From PXAP01 sp964421595 (GTDB taxonomy: Bacteria; Bacteroidota; Bacteroidia; Bacteroidales; PUMT01): a DNA stretch of 64,000 nt. Every line of letters starts with the position of its first letter. Position 1 is the stretch's first letter. The notes below the pieces were generated by a model that ran no database searches, had not been told where the DNA came from, and saw only the letters and a list, made by a program, of their open reading frames with translations. This document shows, piece after piece, positions 1 through 9,202 of this stretch. The translations under genes and the position numbers were made by a program. The stretch is from positions 1 to 64,000 of the forward strand of contig CAYQXY010000026.1 in assembly GCA_964421595.1 (NCBI GenBank). Reading direction: 5' to 3'.

Positions 1-3000
1 ACCTTCACGATCACTCCGCAAAGTGGTGCGTTATGCAGCGGACAGCCAATTACGGCTATGGTGACGGTGAACCCTGAACCTGTGGGCGTGGCAACGCCTG
101 CTAGCCAGGCTATTTGCTCGAATTCTCCAATGGATCAGATAGTGTTTAGCACATCTAATGGCTTATTTGGTACGTCTTATTCATGGACCAGAAATGAGAC
201 TGTTGCGGTGACTGGGATAGCTGCCAGCGGATCTGGAAATATTTCGGGTGTACCGGTGAATCAGACGAATGGCCCGGTTACTGCTACCTTTACAATTATC
301 CCGGTCAGCGGGGCAGGTTGTACCGGTCCTGATTTTACGGCATCTCTTACAGTCAGGCCTGAGCCTGTGGCTGAGGCTACTCCTCTGACACAGACCGTCT
401 GTACGGGTGAACTGATTGATGAGATAGTACTGGGGACCAGCAATGGCGTGGCGGGGACTACCTTCTCGTGGACGAGAAATAATCCTTCTGTAACGGGGAC
501 TATTGGTGACTCGGGTAACGGAAATATTTCCGGAACGCTTATAAACACTACCAATTTCCCGGTTACGGTTACCTTTGAGATCACTCCTTCATATGATGGT
601 TGCCCGGGTGCCACGATTACCGCCGAGGTTGTCGTGAGGCCGGAGGTAAGCATCGTTTCCCATCCACAGCCCTTAATCATCTGCAATGGAGGTAATGCAA
701 CCTTCAGCGTCACCGCAAATGAGGTTGATTCCTACCAGTGGCAGTTGTTCAATACCGGCTCCTCTGTATGGGAAGATATAACCGGCGAAACCGGCTCCTC
801 ATTCACCATTACCGGTGCTGGTTTCGGGCACGACGGGAACCGTTACAGGGTGGAGATGACCGGTTGCAATACGGTTTATTCTGATGAGGCAATTCTTAAT
901 ATATATCCGGAACCTGTTGTTGTAATAGATGCCGTTGATATTGAGGTTTGCGAAAGCAACCAGGCTATCTTCGAGGTGATGGCAACCGGTTCTTCCCTTG
1001 AATACAGGTGGTTTACCGATCGCAACGACGGTATGGGCCTTGTTGAGGTGGTCAACACACCGGGCATATACCAGGGTGCCGCTACAAGGCAGCTTACCGT
1101 GGTCAATACAACGGGAATGGCAGGTCATCTGTTCCAGCTCCGCATTACCGACATGTGCGGTAATATAGTATTCTCTTCTGTGGTTGCGCTCTCACTGAGC
1201 ATCGACCCGGTTATAACTACCCAGCCTCTCAGTGATGAAATTTGTGAGGATGGTTCGACTGTCTTTATGACTGTTGTCGACGGTAATCCTGCCGAGATGA
1301 TCTACCAGTGGCAGTATATGCCTTCGGGTGGTTCTTCATGGATGCTGGTTTCCGGTCTTGGAGGCTACTCGGGTGCCTCAACTCCAGAACTTACTGTGTT
1401 TGATGCTGCTGTCAGCCTCAGCGGAAACAGCTACAGGATGCGGGTAGTGAATACAAGATGCGGGACAGAGGTTATTTCCGATGTGGTAACGCTGATAGTT
1501 AATGCTAAACCTACTCCATCAATTCTGCCCGATCCGGCTGCTGTTTCTGTCGAGAATGTTCTTACGCTTGATGGCAATCCGCTTGGTGGATCGGGGACTT
1601 ATTCCACTCATTTGTGGACCGGCGCGGTATCGCATCTTGATGATGTCAATGTGCAGTCGCCGATCTTTACTCCTTCGGCAATGGGTGATTTTCAGCTGAC
1701 ATACCGGGTGACCGACGATAAGGGTTGCTGGGGTGAGGATGTGGTAACGGTGACTGTTACCTCGGGTATTGTAATTTCCATGGATGATGAGACGGTTTGT
1801 GCCGACTCTGATCTGCAGCTTACGGCTAATCCCTCGGGTGGTTCGACTGTCTATGTGAGCCATGAGTGGACTGGCGATGGTGCAGGCTACCTTTCTGATG
1901 TTGCTATACGCAACCCTGTTTTCCATTCTGCTGTTCCGGGTGTTTATTCTCTTACTTACCGGGTGACCGACGATTATGGTACGGTTGGTGAGGAGACTAT
2001 TTCGGTGACTGTCTTCGAGAGGCCTGTTGGGTTGATTACCGGTGATGGTGACTTCCCAAGGGTTTGTGGTGGTGCTGATTTGCAGCTTAATGGCAATCCT
2101 TCGGGGGGATCGGGCACATATACTACTCATCAGTGGACGGGACAGACAATGCCGCTTTCTGCGGGCAATATTCACAATCCGGTTTTCAATACCATGGTAC
2201 CGGGTAATTATACGCTAAGGTACCGGGTGATTGATTCTAATGGTTGCAGCTCCGACATTGTCGAGACAGTGGTTACTAATGAGATTCCCCAGGCGGGATT
2301 CAGCTCCGATGCCTTACCGGGCTGTACACCTATGATGGTGAACTTTACCAATAACTCGCTCGATGCCGTGGCGTATGAGTGGGACTTTGGCGATGGTTCT
2401 GATGTGGTTACCACAACCAACCCGTCTCATATATTCGAGAACCTGACTACCACTATTCAGTATTATACCGTAACGCTTACCGCCTTCTCTGAAAATGGCT
2501 GCGAGCATTCGATTACCCGCGTAATTACTGTGTATCCGGCGGTTAGTTCTGAGTTCACGGTTTCTGATGAGGCTACCTGTTCGCCCGGAAAGATAACTTT
2601 TGGTGCATTGCCCGGTGCTCTTGAGTATTACTGGAACTTTGATGACGGAACACAGGGTATTGCCGGGCCGTTGGTGGTTCACGAGTTCAATAATCCTACT
2701 GACAACGATATGGTGTTCAACGTGAAGCTACGTACTACTTCTTTCTATGGTTGTATTGATGAGAGTGAGATGGAGGTGCTTGTTTACTCCACTCCGCGTG
2801 CCGAGTTCAGCGCCGATCCGGTCAACCAGGTGTTCCCCGCTTCGACGGTGAACTTTACCAACCTGGGCTCTTCTGACAGCAGTTTTGATTACCTGTGGGA
2901 TTTTGGCGACGGGCATACCTCCAGTGTTCAAAATCCTGAGCATACCTACGGCGATCATGGTGAGTACGAGGTAAGTTTTACGGTTTCGAATGACAATTGT

Positions 3001-3840
3001 GTGACAACGGTCACCCACAAGGTGATAGTTCGTCCTGCTCCGCCGGTGTCGGCTTTCGATGAGGTTGCTCCTCTATGTGCTCCGATGACTGTCAATTTCC
3101 GGAACAGGTCTGAATATGCCACCGGCTATCGCTGGGACTTTGGCGATGGCAGAATGTCGATTGAGGAAAATCCGATGCATACTTATCATACTCCCGGCAC
3201 TTACCTGGTCAGGCTTATAGCTTATGGTGACGGTGGCGAGGATGAGAGCAACAATTTTGTTACTGCGTTCGTGTCGCCTGTCTCGTACATGAACCTTGCT
3301 CCGTCTTATGTATATGTGAACGACCAGCATGTGGCTTACTTCAATCTTTCGCACAATGCCGATGTTTATCTATGGGACTTTGGCGATGGTAACTTCTCGA
3401 ATGAGTTTGAACCTATCCATATCTACACCGAATCGGGAACGTATGATGTGACGCTGGAGGTGTGGACTGATGATGGCTGCTATGATACCTTTACCAGGGA
3501 ACAGGCCGTAGAGGTTGAACCCGCGGGTGTAATTTCATATCCTACCGGTTTCCGTCCGGGTAACGAGCCTACCGGCGGACGTATTGATCAGGGTGCCGAT
3601 GAGTATGAGAGGAACAAGGTGTTTGTGCCTGGTTTAAGTGAGAAAGTGGATGATTACCACCTGAGTATCCATAACCGCTGGGGCGAGCTTCTCTTCGAGT
3701 CGTTTGAGATTAATGTTGGCTGGGATGGCTTCGTGAAGGGTGTGAAAGCCAAGCAGGATGTCTATATCTGGAAAGTTACCGGCAAGTATTCAGATGGCGA
3801 AGCCTTTGTAATGGCCGGCAATATAACTCTCTTAAGGTAA
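1..3840 (+). CDS. PKD-repeat surface protein with T9SS type B C-terminal sorting domain (5' end outside window)
   Basis: The reading frame is already open at base 1 and runs without a stop to the TAA at 3838-3840, so this is the C-terminal part (about 1279 residues) of a larger protein. The first two thirds are tandem immunoglobulin-like and bacterial surface modules with recurring phrases such as VCTGELIDEIVLGTSNG and LDGNPLGGSGTYSTHLWTG. The last third has about five PKD domains, recognised by repeated WDFGDG cores followed by P-x-H-x-Y. The final ~85 residues (YHLSIHNRWGELLFES, GWDG, DVYIWKVTG) match the gliding motility-associated C-terminal domain, the type B signal for the type IX secretion system. 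The likely role is a large secreted adhesin or surface-layer protein; the ligand is unknown. A strong hairpin follows directly, so it ends its transcription unit. Confidence 0.9.
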   Translation, partial: TFTITPQSGALCSGQPITAMVTVNPEPVGVATPASQAICSNSPMDQIVFSTSNGLFGTSYSWTRNETVAVTGIAASGSGNISGVPVNQTNGPVTATFTIIPVSGAGCTGPDFTASLTVRPEPVAEATPLTQTVCTGELIDEIVLGTSNGVAGTTFSWTRNNPSVTGTIGDSGNGNISGTLINTTNFPVTVTFEITPSYDGCPGATITAEVVVRPEVSIVSHPQPLIICNGGNATFSVTANEVDSYQWQLFNTGSSVWEDITGETGSSFTITGAGFGHDGNRYRVEMTGCNTVYSDEAILNIYPEPVVVIDAVDIEVCESNQAIFEVMATGSSLEYRWFTDRNDGMGLVEVVNTPGIYQGAATRQLTVVNTTGMAGHLFQLRITDMCGNIVFSSVVALSLSIDPVITTQPLSDEICEDGSTVFMTVVDGNPAEMIYQWQYMPSGGSSWMLVSGLGGYSGASTPELTVFDAAVSLSGNSYRMRVVNTRCGTEVISDVVTLIVNAKPTPSILPDPAAVSVENVLTLDGNPLGGSGTYSTHLWTGAVSHLDDVNVQSPIFTPSAMGDFQLTYRVTDDKGCWGEDVVTVTVTSGIVISMDDETVCADSDLQLTANPSGGSTVYVSHEWTGDGAGYLSDVAIRNPVFHSAVPGVYSLTYRVTDDYGTVGEETISVTVFERPVGLITGDGDFPRVCGGADLQLNGNPSGGSGTYTTHQWTGQTMPLSAGNIHNPVFNTMVPGNYTLRYRVIDSNGCSSDIVETVVTNEIPQAGFSSDALPGCTPMMVNFTNNSLDAVAYEWDFGDGSDVVTTTNPSHIFENLTTTIQYYTVTLTAFSENGCEHSITRVITVYPAVSSEFTVSDEATCSPGKITFGALPGALEYYWNFDDGTQGIAGPLVVHEFNNPTDNDMVFNVKLRTTSFYGCIDESEMEVLVYSTPRAEFSADPVNQVFPASTVNFTNLGSSDSSFDYLWDFGDGHTSSVQNPEHTYGDHGEYEVSFTVSNDNCVTTVTHKVIVRPAPPVSAFDEVAPLCAPMTVNFRNRSEYATGYRWDFGDGRMSIEENPMHTYHTPGTYLVRLIAYGDGGEDESNNFVTAFVSPVSYMNLAPSYVYVNDQHVAYFNLSHNADVYLWDFGDGNFSNEFEPIHIYTESGTYDVTLEVWTDDGCYDTFTREQAVEVEPAGVISYPTGFRPGNEPTGGRIDQGADEYERNKVFVPGLSEKVDDYHLSIHNRWGELLFESFEINVGWDGFVKGVKAKQDVYIWKVTGKYSDGEAFVMAGNITLLR

Positions 3841-3878
3841 CAGTGAAATGATCTAAAGATAGCACCTCCAACTACCTT

Positions 3879-3913
3879 CCCGTCAGCCAGGCCTTCACCG
3901 GCCGGCTGACGGG
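3879..3913. repeat. Perfect 10-bp inverted repeat after the PKD gene
   Basis: cccgtcagcc at 3879-3888 pairs perfectly with ggctgacggg at 3904-3913, with a 15-base loop. There is no T-run directly after it. It may act together with the stronger hairpin that follows. Confidence 0.6.
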
Positions 3914-3922
3914 CTTACCCGG

Positions 3923-3965
3923 AAAACCCGGCAATTCTGAACTTTGCCTCAGATTGCCGGGTTTT
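3923..3965 (+). terminator. Strong bidirectional-looking hairpin terminator
   Basis: aaaacccggcaa (3923-3934) pairs with ttgccgggtttt (3954-3965), and inside it tctga pairs with tcaga across a short loop. The A-run on one side and T-run on the other fit Rho-independent termination in either direction. It closes the PKD gene (plus strand) and could also stop read-through from the pseudogene on the minus strand. Confidence 0.8.
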
Positions 3966-4029
3966 CTAATCTATACTCTATGATGTCCAGTTTGCCCGGT
4001 TATAAAATCCCTGAAATTATGTCTGCTCA

Positions 4030-4443
4030 CTACAGAGGTTTCAGCTTTATATAGCTTCCACCGGTCCGTCCCTGATTCCTTCGGATCAATAGTGATGTCA
4101 CGATACCGTTAACCGTGGCGGCATCATCGACAGGATCCAGAGCCATGTCAGAGTAATAGTAGATGTTACCGGGATCGTACCAGAGGCGAAAGTTTTGCTC
4201 AAAATTGGTTTCACGTGTTACGATAGCCCCCATGAGGCTGACATAGCTAAAACCTGCTTCGGCGATTCCGTCAAACGCTACGCGGTAATCGACCCTGCCC
4301 CAGGGGCGGGTAAAACAACCCAGTTGCCAGGCCGGTCTTTTGCATCCGCTTACCTATGCTGCCGCAGCTGTTGCAAACATCACACTTCTAATAAATTCGC
4401 GACGTGAAACTGATCTGGTAATTTTTTGATTTCCTGTTGTCAT
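4030..4443 (-). pseudogene. Decayed sugar phosphate isomerase/epimerase with Tat-type leader
   Basis: Read on the minus strand from ATG 4443-4441, the frame gives a twin-arginine-like leader (VSRREFIRSV followed by alanines). It hits an in-frame TAG at 4356-4354, then continues in the same frame: GCFTRPWGRVDYRVAFDGIAEAGF, LMGAIVTRETNF, RLWYDPGNIYYYSDMALDPV. This is the start of a TIM-barrel xylose isomerase-like (AP endonuclease 2 family) protein. The frame then stops after SYIKLKPL near 4030, far short of the ~300 residues of an intact member. What is seen is one nonsense codon plus loss of roughly the last half. The family assignment is from recognition of the leader and first strand-helix units. 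It sits at the island edge and looks like a remnant of the pre-insertion chromosome. Confidence 0.7.
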
Positions 4444-4481
4444 TTTTTTAAGAAATTAATTTTCAGAAGGAAAAAGGGGTA

Positions 4482-7460
4482 TCAGATCTTTCCCGGATCA
4501 GGCAGGTCACCCAGCCATTTCGTTACCCTTTGCTCCCATTGGGCTATACCGGCCTGCCTGCGCTGAGAGGCAGGGATACTGCCTAAAACGGTTGTTACAT
4601 ATGACTCCAGGTATTCACGGGCAGATGTTCCTGAAAGTTCGTAAGGCACTGTCCGGCTGCTTTCAAGGTCACGTGTCAGCACACCCCTTCGGCCCGAGGG
4701 GTCCAGCCGTATGATTTCACCTGCCGGCTCCCTGAGATTGACTACATTGACTATCCGGCCGTGATCAGCGACCGGAGACGGGTCAATTTCATGGCCGGGG
4801 TTGGTCAGGTCCGGATCCAGTCCTATACCAAGATTTTTCATGCTGTGATTAAAAATATCGAGCCACTGGTCGTACCCGTAGGACTTGAGGATGCGGCCAC
4901 GATAATTAATCTGAACCTCAGCCTCGTGCCCTACAGCATGGGCGGGATGCCCGGGATATTCCCTTTCATTTAATGTAACTTTCACCTTGCAGCTTACACT
5001 TCTTCCCTTTTGGCCCTGAATATGACAAAGGTGCGGCTGCTGGGCATCAATTGTAAAAATCACAGTATTTGCCGGCTGCCCGGCGGGTGAAACATCGATG
5101 TTAAGGGGAACGCCGGACTGTATTGGGGTTACTGTGCCGTTTTCCAGTATAACAGACCACACATACTGGCCAAGCGGTTGACGGAGGAGAACAGGGACAG
5201 CGATCGCAGTAGCTGAAAAAGTGCACTCACTGGCATCAACACCTACTTTAATACTTCCTGTTACTACCTCTCCCGGCCCCACCAGACTGGGCACATCAAC
5301 GTTCTCAGACCTGGAGTTGGCCAGATCCACCTCACAGTCCCCTACCGGACGGTGGACAAGTGCTTCGGGCCCGTCATAGAAAGACTCAATGTCAATTGCT
5401 GACACCGTTTGTGCCTGCAGGGGATGCAGTGTCAGGTAGAGGCCGGGAATTATCTGACGGTACACGCGCCACAGGATGACCAGGTGGCCTGACAAGTCCC
5501 GGTTAGCATTTATAAGAGCGTGCTGGCCGGCCTCTGTGCGCAGGGCCACGACTGCCACCTGAGTTTCCATGTGATCATTCAGGGGATTTATACCTGGAAG
5601 GGGTATCTCTGCATCGGTGAATAAGGTTGCTGATTCAGGAGCCCTCAAATCTGCCTGAGAGAGATTCGCAGCCTGGTATCGGGGAAGCGGCCCCAGGTTG
5701 AGAAGCAAGGCAGAGCCCGTGGGCTTGATTCGGCCATTCTCTACAAGAGCCACAACAGGGCCCCCATCTGTTAACGTTAATGAAACTGATCCGCTTGCAG
5801 TCACAAACTCCTCTTCCCGGTCGATGCAGTTGCCTTCTGTCACCATACCCCGTGATTGCTGCGTTGTATGCCCTATCCTTATGGCACCATTCAACTGAAG
5901 ATCGTCGAGGAAGACCTGGTTCATAAACATCAGATCTTCCAGCTCACGGAACCTTATCCCCGCCATAGCAGTTGAGGTCGTCTCTGCCATGGATTCTGCT
6001 GCAACAGGCTCGGAGAAAACTTTAGAAAGGCCGGTCAGAATTATACTTCCTGCTAAATGACGGAGACCATTTGATATGATGTTGGAAAAGGAGGTCCATC
6101 CCATTTCAAATTTCTTTATTTCCGGGGCAACCCTGAGCCGGTCGTGATGGTGCGTAAACCACAGCCCAATTTCAATATCTGCAGTGAAAGAGTAGTCAGA
6201 CATTCTAACCGAAACATGCAATTGCAGCGTTACATGGTTTGCACCGGTGGGTATGCCCAGGTTACTGCTGAATACAGTGATGTTGGGCGGGTCATCAGGT
6301 CCCGGGACGGTAAGAACCGGGTTATCGGGATTCGCCACCATAGCCTTAAGGGTTGGCAGGGGCAGGCGCATTCCGATGGGCGCCAGTTGTACAAAGGGAA
6401 AGGCAAAGTACGCTGTTACAGTCGCCTCCAGCGTCTCTTCAAACCTCCGTGATGCCTCATCCTGGCGCAACTGTTTTATCCGGTCTTTAAAGAGCCGGTT
6501 AACTCTCCTGCTGATCTCGGTTTCAGAAATAGTCTGACCCCGGTTTCCTGCCTCCTGTAACACTTCGGCGCGGATATCGGTGCGAACATTCTCTGTGAAT
6601 ATGGTGTCGTTGTTTACCTCGCTTTCGGCTTGTGCAAGAAGGGTGGGACGGTCAATCTGCAGCAGGAAGTCCATCAGAGGTGATGGAAGTATCTCTTCAA
6701 GCAGGAACCTGTTGCCAATCATAAGGCCCAACTCTGTGCCGGCCGTGACCCAGTTGACAGGAGCCGCACCGGGAGGAGAGACGATACCGGTACCCGCAGA
6801 GCGGTCGGAAAGTTTTGCCTTCATCAATATCAGCCGCTCCGTGTTTGTTCTTATCTCGGCGTCCAGACATGAGAAACCGACCAGTGCCGGAGGAAGAAAC
6901 ACCGGAATTGCAGAGAGTTCGGCATTGTCAGGGGTGGCAGGGCATCGTGCCGGTTGAAGCAGGAAAGCAAGAGCCGGATGATCTGTCAGGGTTTGCAGCG
7001 CTTCCGGCGGATTCTGACTGAATTCATTTGTCAACTGGCCATTTATTAAATCCAGGGCTGCTATTCTTTCGGATGATGGCCGCATGTCAGTCGGGTTACT
7101 TCCCGCATCATCAGCATCCAGTTCCAAACCGGCTTCAAGCAAAGCAAGGTTAAACCCGAATGTGCCGTCATCTGCTGTCCCGGTGAACGGGAGAATAAAA
7201 AACAGCGACCCGTTGAGGCCGGTCACATTATTGAGTCTGCTTTCAGTAAACGGCAGGATAAATTCCAGGGCATTACGGTTCGGTAATATCTGTACCCGGG
7301 GTAAATGAGTTAACAGGTGAAACTGGTTTGATTCACTAAAAGGGTAAGGCAACCCCAGGTTTGCAAATTCTTCCATGTAGGTGGATGCAACAAGTCGATT
7401 CAGTCCGCTCTGGGTAAGAGCAACGAAGGCGTCATAGCCTCCTGTCATTCTCTGGCTCAT
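4482..7460 (-). CDS. Unrecognised 992-residue leaderless protein of the Tc island (possible TULIP-like)
   Basis: The start at MSQRMTGGYDAFVALTQSG has no signal peptide and no lipobox, so the protein is cytoplasmic unless released by another route. I do not recognise the family with confidence. The opening (YDAFVALTQSGLNRLVAS, then long alternating strands) and the segment near residues 390-470 (VTLQLHVSVRMSDYSFTADIEIGLWF, then a long amphipathic helix) recall P47/OrfX-like TULIP proteins found beside some toxins. That is a fold-level guess only. A charged helical stretch near residues 290-340 (ENVRTDIRAEVLQEAG, RRVNRLFKDRIKQLRQDEA) separates the two halves. It is the last gene of the co-oriented Tc block but has its own copies of the island promoter (7559-7589 and 7915-7945), so it is probably also transcribed separately. 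Confidence 0.85.
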   Translation of the reverse strand: MSQRMTGGYDAFVALTQSGLNRLVASTYMEEFANLGLPYPFSESNQFHLLTHLPRVQILPNRNALEFILPFTESRLNNVTGLNGSLFFILPFTGTADDGTFGFNLALLEAGLELDADDAGSNPTDMRPSSERIAALDLINGQLTNEFSQNPPEALQTLTDHPALAFLLQPARCPATPDNAELSAIPVFLPPALVGFSCLDAEIRTNTERLILMKAKLSDRSAGTGIVSPPGAAPVNWVTAGTELGLMIGNRFLLEEILPSPLMDFLLQIDRPTLLAQAESEVNNDTIFTENVRTDIRAEVLQEAGNRGQTISETEISRRVNRLFKDRIKQLRQDEASRRFEETLEATVTAYFAFPFVQLAPIGMRLPLPTLKAMVANPDNPVLTVPGPDDPPNITVFSSNLGIPTGANHVTLQLHVSVRMSDYSFTADIEIGLWFTHHHDRLRVAPEIKKFEMGWTSFSNIISNGLRHLAGSIILTGLSKVFSEPVAAESMAETTSTAMAGIRFRELEDLMFMNQVFLDDLQLNGAIRIGHTTQQSRGMVTEGNCIDREEEFVTASGSVSLTLTDGGPVVALVENGRIKPTGSALLLNLGPLPRYQAANLSQADLRAPESATLFTDAEIPLPGINPLNDHMETQVAVVALRTEAGQHALINANRDLSGHLVILWRVYRQIIPGLYLTLHPLQAQTVSAIDIESFYDGPEALVHRPVGDCEVDLANSRSENVDVPSLVGPGEVVTGSIKVGVDASECTFSATAIAVPVLLRQPLGQYVWSVILENGTVTPIQSGVPLNIDVSPAGQPANTVIFTIDAQQPHLCHIQGQKGRSVSCKVKVTLNEREYPGHPAHAVGHEAEVQINYRGRILKSYGYDQWLDIFNHSMKNLGIGLDPDLTNPGHEIDPSPVADHGRIVNVVNLREPAGEIIRLDPSGRRGVLTRDLESSRTVPYELSGTSAREYLESYVTTVLGSIPASQRRQAGIAQWEQRVTKWLGDLPDPGKI

Positions 7461-7558
7461 AATCTTTCTTTTTAAATTGCCTCACCGGCAGAATCGTATA
7501 TTTATACAGAAGGAATGCCAGGAATCAGGCTATTTTTATTTAGTCTAAAACAATAAAA

Positions 7559-7589
7559 CAAGTTATTGCAAGATTCTTTTTTATACAAA
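7559..7589 (-). promoter_or_regulatory. Island promoter element, copy a2 (for the 992-aa gene)
   Basis: On the minus strand: TTTG (7589-7586), 20 bases, TAACTTG (7565-7559), followed by an AT-rich tract with TTAGACTAAATAAAAATAG. The spacing and -33 TTTG fit the Bacteroidota promoter model (TTTG, about 20 bases, TAnnTTTG), with a shortened -7 box. The same arrangement is found at 7915, 27719 and 38048, and in part at 50394. Confidence 0.6.
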
Positions 7590-7773
7590 AGAATCCCGAA
7601 AAACTTTCAGATAAATAAGGAGTTACAAGTTTTTTCTGAAATTAATGAGGCTTTAAGATTCGCCGACAGCGAACAGTCTAAATAAATCAGAACCTGATCA
7701 AACCGGTCGATGCCGGGTGAACGGACGGTTACATAATAGTTTTAATAATCCATGTAAGTGTTAACAGGCGTGG

Positions 7774-7880
7774 CCTGAGAAAGATTCAGGATTAATAATT
7801 TGATACATCCAGGAATAAATTAGAGTAGAACGACGCTGGAGAAATTACCTGGAAAAGATACCGGATAAATAAACCGGGAA
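7774..7880. repeat. Degenerate 22-25 bp tandem repeats in the leader of the 992-aa gene
   Basis: About four to five diverged units on the plus strand. They share a CCTGA or CCTGG start and a CCAGGA/CCGGATAAAT end, for example attacctggaaaagat followed by accggataa. The first unit can fold (cctga / tcagg). The same type of repeat occurs in the leaders at 27.6, 37.7-38.0 and 50.2 kb. Confidence 0.5.
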
Positions 7881-7914
7881 AATTTAGTATTTATTTAATC
7901 TTAATTAAGCTTGG

Positions 7915-7945
7915 CAAGTTAAACCCGATTATTTATAAATGCAAA
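7915..7945 (-). promoter_or_regulatory. Island promoter element, copy a1 (distal, for the 992-aa gene)
   Basis: On the minus strand: TTTG (7945-7942), exactly 20 bases, TAACTTGC starting at 7921, then AATTAAGATTAAATAAATA. It lies upstream of the degenerate repeats, as in the leader at 38 kb. With copy a2 it gives this 541-bp intergenic region two promoter copies; I see no gene in the region. Confidence 0.55.
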
Positions 7946-8002
7946 AAATATGAAGTAAAATCAAGGGAAGAACCGATACTTTTTTTGTAAGGTTAAAAAC
8001 CA

Positions 8003-9037
8003 TTAAACAGCAGGAAGGCCCGGTGAAACCGGAATTAAATGGCTTAGATATCCAACAACCTGCTTAATATTTGAAGATATTGTCGTTTTACCTTCTGATT
8101 GATTGATATTAACATTCTGGTCAGGGGTATTAAATAAGAAGGGACCAAAAGATATCTCACTACCTGATTTATTATGATTAGTCAATAAACTTATATCTTC
8201 GGGTGAAAAGGCACTTTCCATCGAAACTTTTGTGCCTATTAAGATTGATTGAGTTAATAATGGGAATATGCCCTTATTTTTATCCAGTTTTCCATTTGAA
8301 TAATAACACTGATTTAAACCTTCAATTTCCCAGTTTTGCAGATCCAGTATTTCAAAACCAAACCAGGGCCTGATGAAATCAACCCGTAAAACACTTAAAT
8401 AAATCTTTTTTATTTTCGTATCAGAATCTATGTTTAAATGACTTGTTTCATTGTTTGAATTTGTGGCTTTCCACTTTAGTTTATCACTCTCATTGATGAC
8501 TATAATACTGCTGCTGTCTGTTTCGTCACTTTGCAAATCCAGTTCCAGTTTAATCAACTCCGACTCATCCTGAACTATATCATACCAATTTGAAGGATTG
8601 GCATATACCGGATACCAGTTATCCGGTATGCCCCCCATGCCTGACAATGCCGAATTATTAAATTTCTCCCTTGCTTTATTTAGCAGACTCTTTGTATATG
8701 ATACATTTGAATTAGCTGAGTTGATAATATTATCCCATATATCTGTTATCAGATATGGGCTGTTGTTATAATATGCAGTTAGTTCCGGAATTGTATTGGC
8801 CAGAATGGAAAAAAGATAGGCTGCTTTATAATCGCCTGTCGGATTATCAGCTGAATGTGCATTTTTATATTTATTAATGTCTATTTTTAAAGGAATAGAA
8901 TTGAGCTGCAGGATACTTTTCGGCGAATCAGCACTTCCGGAAGAAAGCATTCCGCGTTTCTTATCACCTGATATTTCTTTTGATGTTTTTTTTGCCAATT
9001 GCGCGGCAAAAAGGGTGCTTAAATTTTGCATAATCAT
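8003..9037 (-). CDS. Tc-operon protein, 344-residue paralogue of its upstream neighbour
   Basis: Not a family I can name. It starts MIMQNLSTLFAAQLAKK and has no signal peptide. The C-terminal half is clearly homologous to the 484-residue protein encoded just upstream: W-x5-NPSNW, then KKIYLSVLRVDFIRPWFGFEIL, W, a YSNGKLD turn, an IG-TKVSMESAFSPEDI segment, SFGPF, and a terminal VVGYLSHLIPVSP. The matching places in the neighbour read AKVNVMRPWFSESLF, SNGKID, VGFGPFS and IIGWVSRVVPFSP. The N-terminal half is helical and more diverged. It is the last gene of the Tc operon (tcBC, tcA, 484-aa, 344-aa). Its 3' end is AT-rich. It may be a cargo or helper protein of the toxin; that is inference from position alone. 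Confidence 0.85.
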   Translation of the reverse strand: MIMQNLSTLFAAQLAKKTSKEISGDKKRGMLSSGSADSPKSILQLNSIPLKIDINKYKNAHSADNPTGDYKAAYLFSILANTIPELTAYYNNSPYLITDIWDNIINSANSNVSYTKSLLNKAREKFNNSALSGMGGIPDNWYPVYANPSNWYDIVQDESELIKLELDLQSDETDSSSIIVINESDKLKWKATNSNNETSHLNIDSDTKIKKIYLSVLRVDFIRPWFGFEILDLQNWEIEGLNQCYYSNGKLDKNKGIFPLLTQSILIGTKVSMESAFSPEDISLLTNHNKSGSEISFGPFLFNTPDQNVNINQSEGKTTISSNIKQVVGYLSHLIPVSPGLPAV

Positions 9038-9063
9038 ACTTTATTTTGTTTCATAGGGAAAGA

Positions 9064-9099
9064 GGAAAATAAAATAGTTTCTGTCCTATTTTATTTTCC
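9064..9099. repeat. Perfect 14-bp inverted repeat between the two paralogous Tc-operon genes
   Basis: ggaaaataaaatag (9064-9077) pairs perfectly with ctattttattttcc (9086-9099) across an 8-base loop. Flanking agagg/cctct could extend it with a bulge. It lies in the 165-bp gap between the 484-aa and 344-aa genes. It may be an attenuating terminator or an mRNA-stabilising hairpin within the operon. Confidence 0.6.
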
Positions 9100-9202
9100 G
9101 ACCTCTCATACCTCACAGCGTAAGGTTCTGAAAAACGAAACCGGCCTTATTTATAATCTCACAGACTATTATGCGAAACAAGATAATCTGGCCATGCTGG
9201 TA

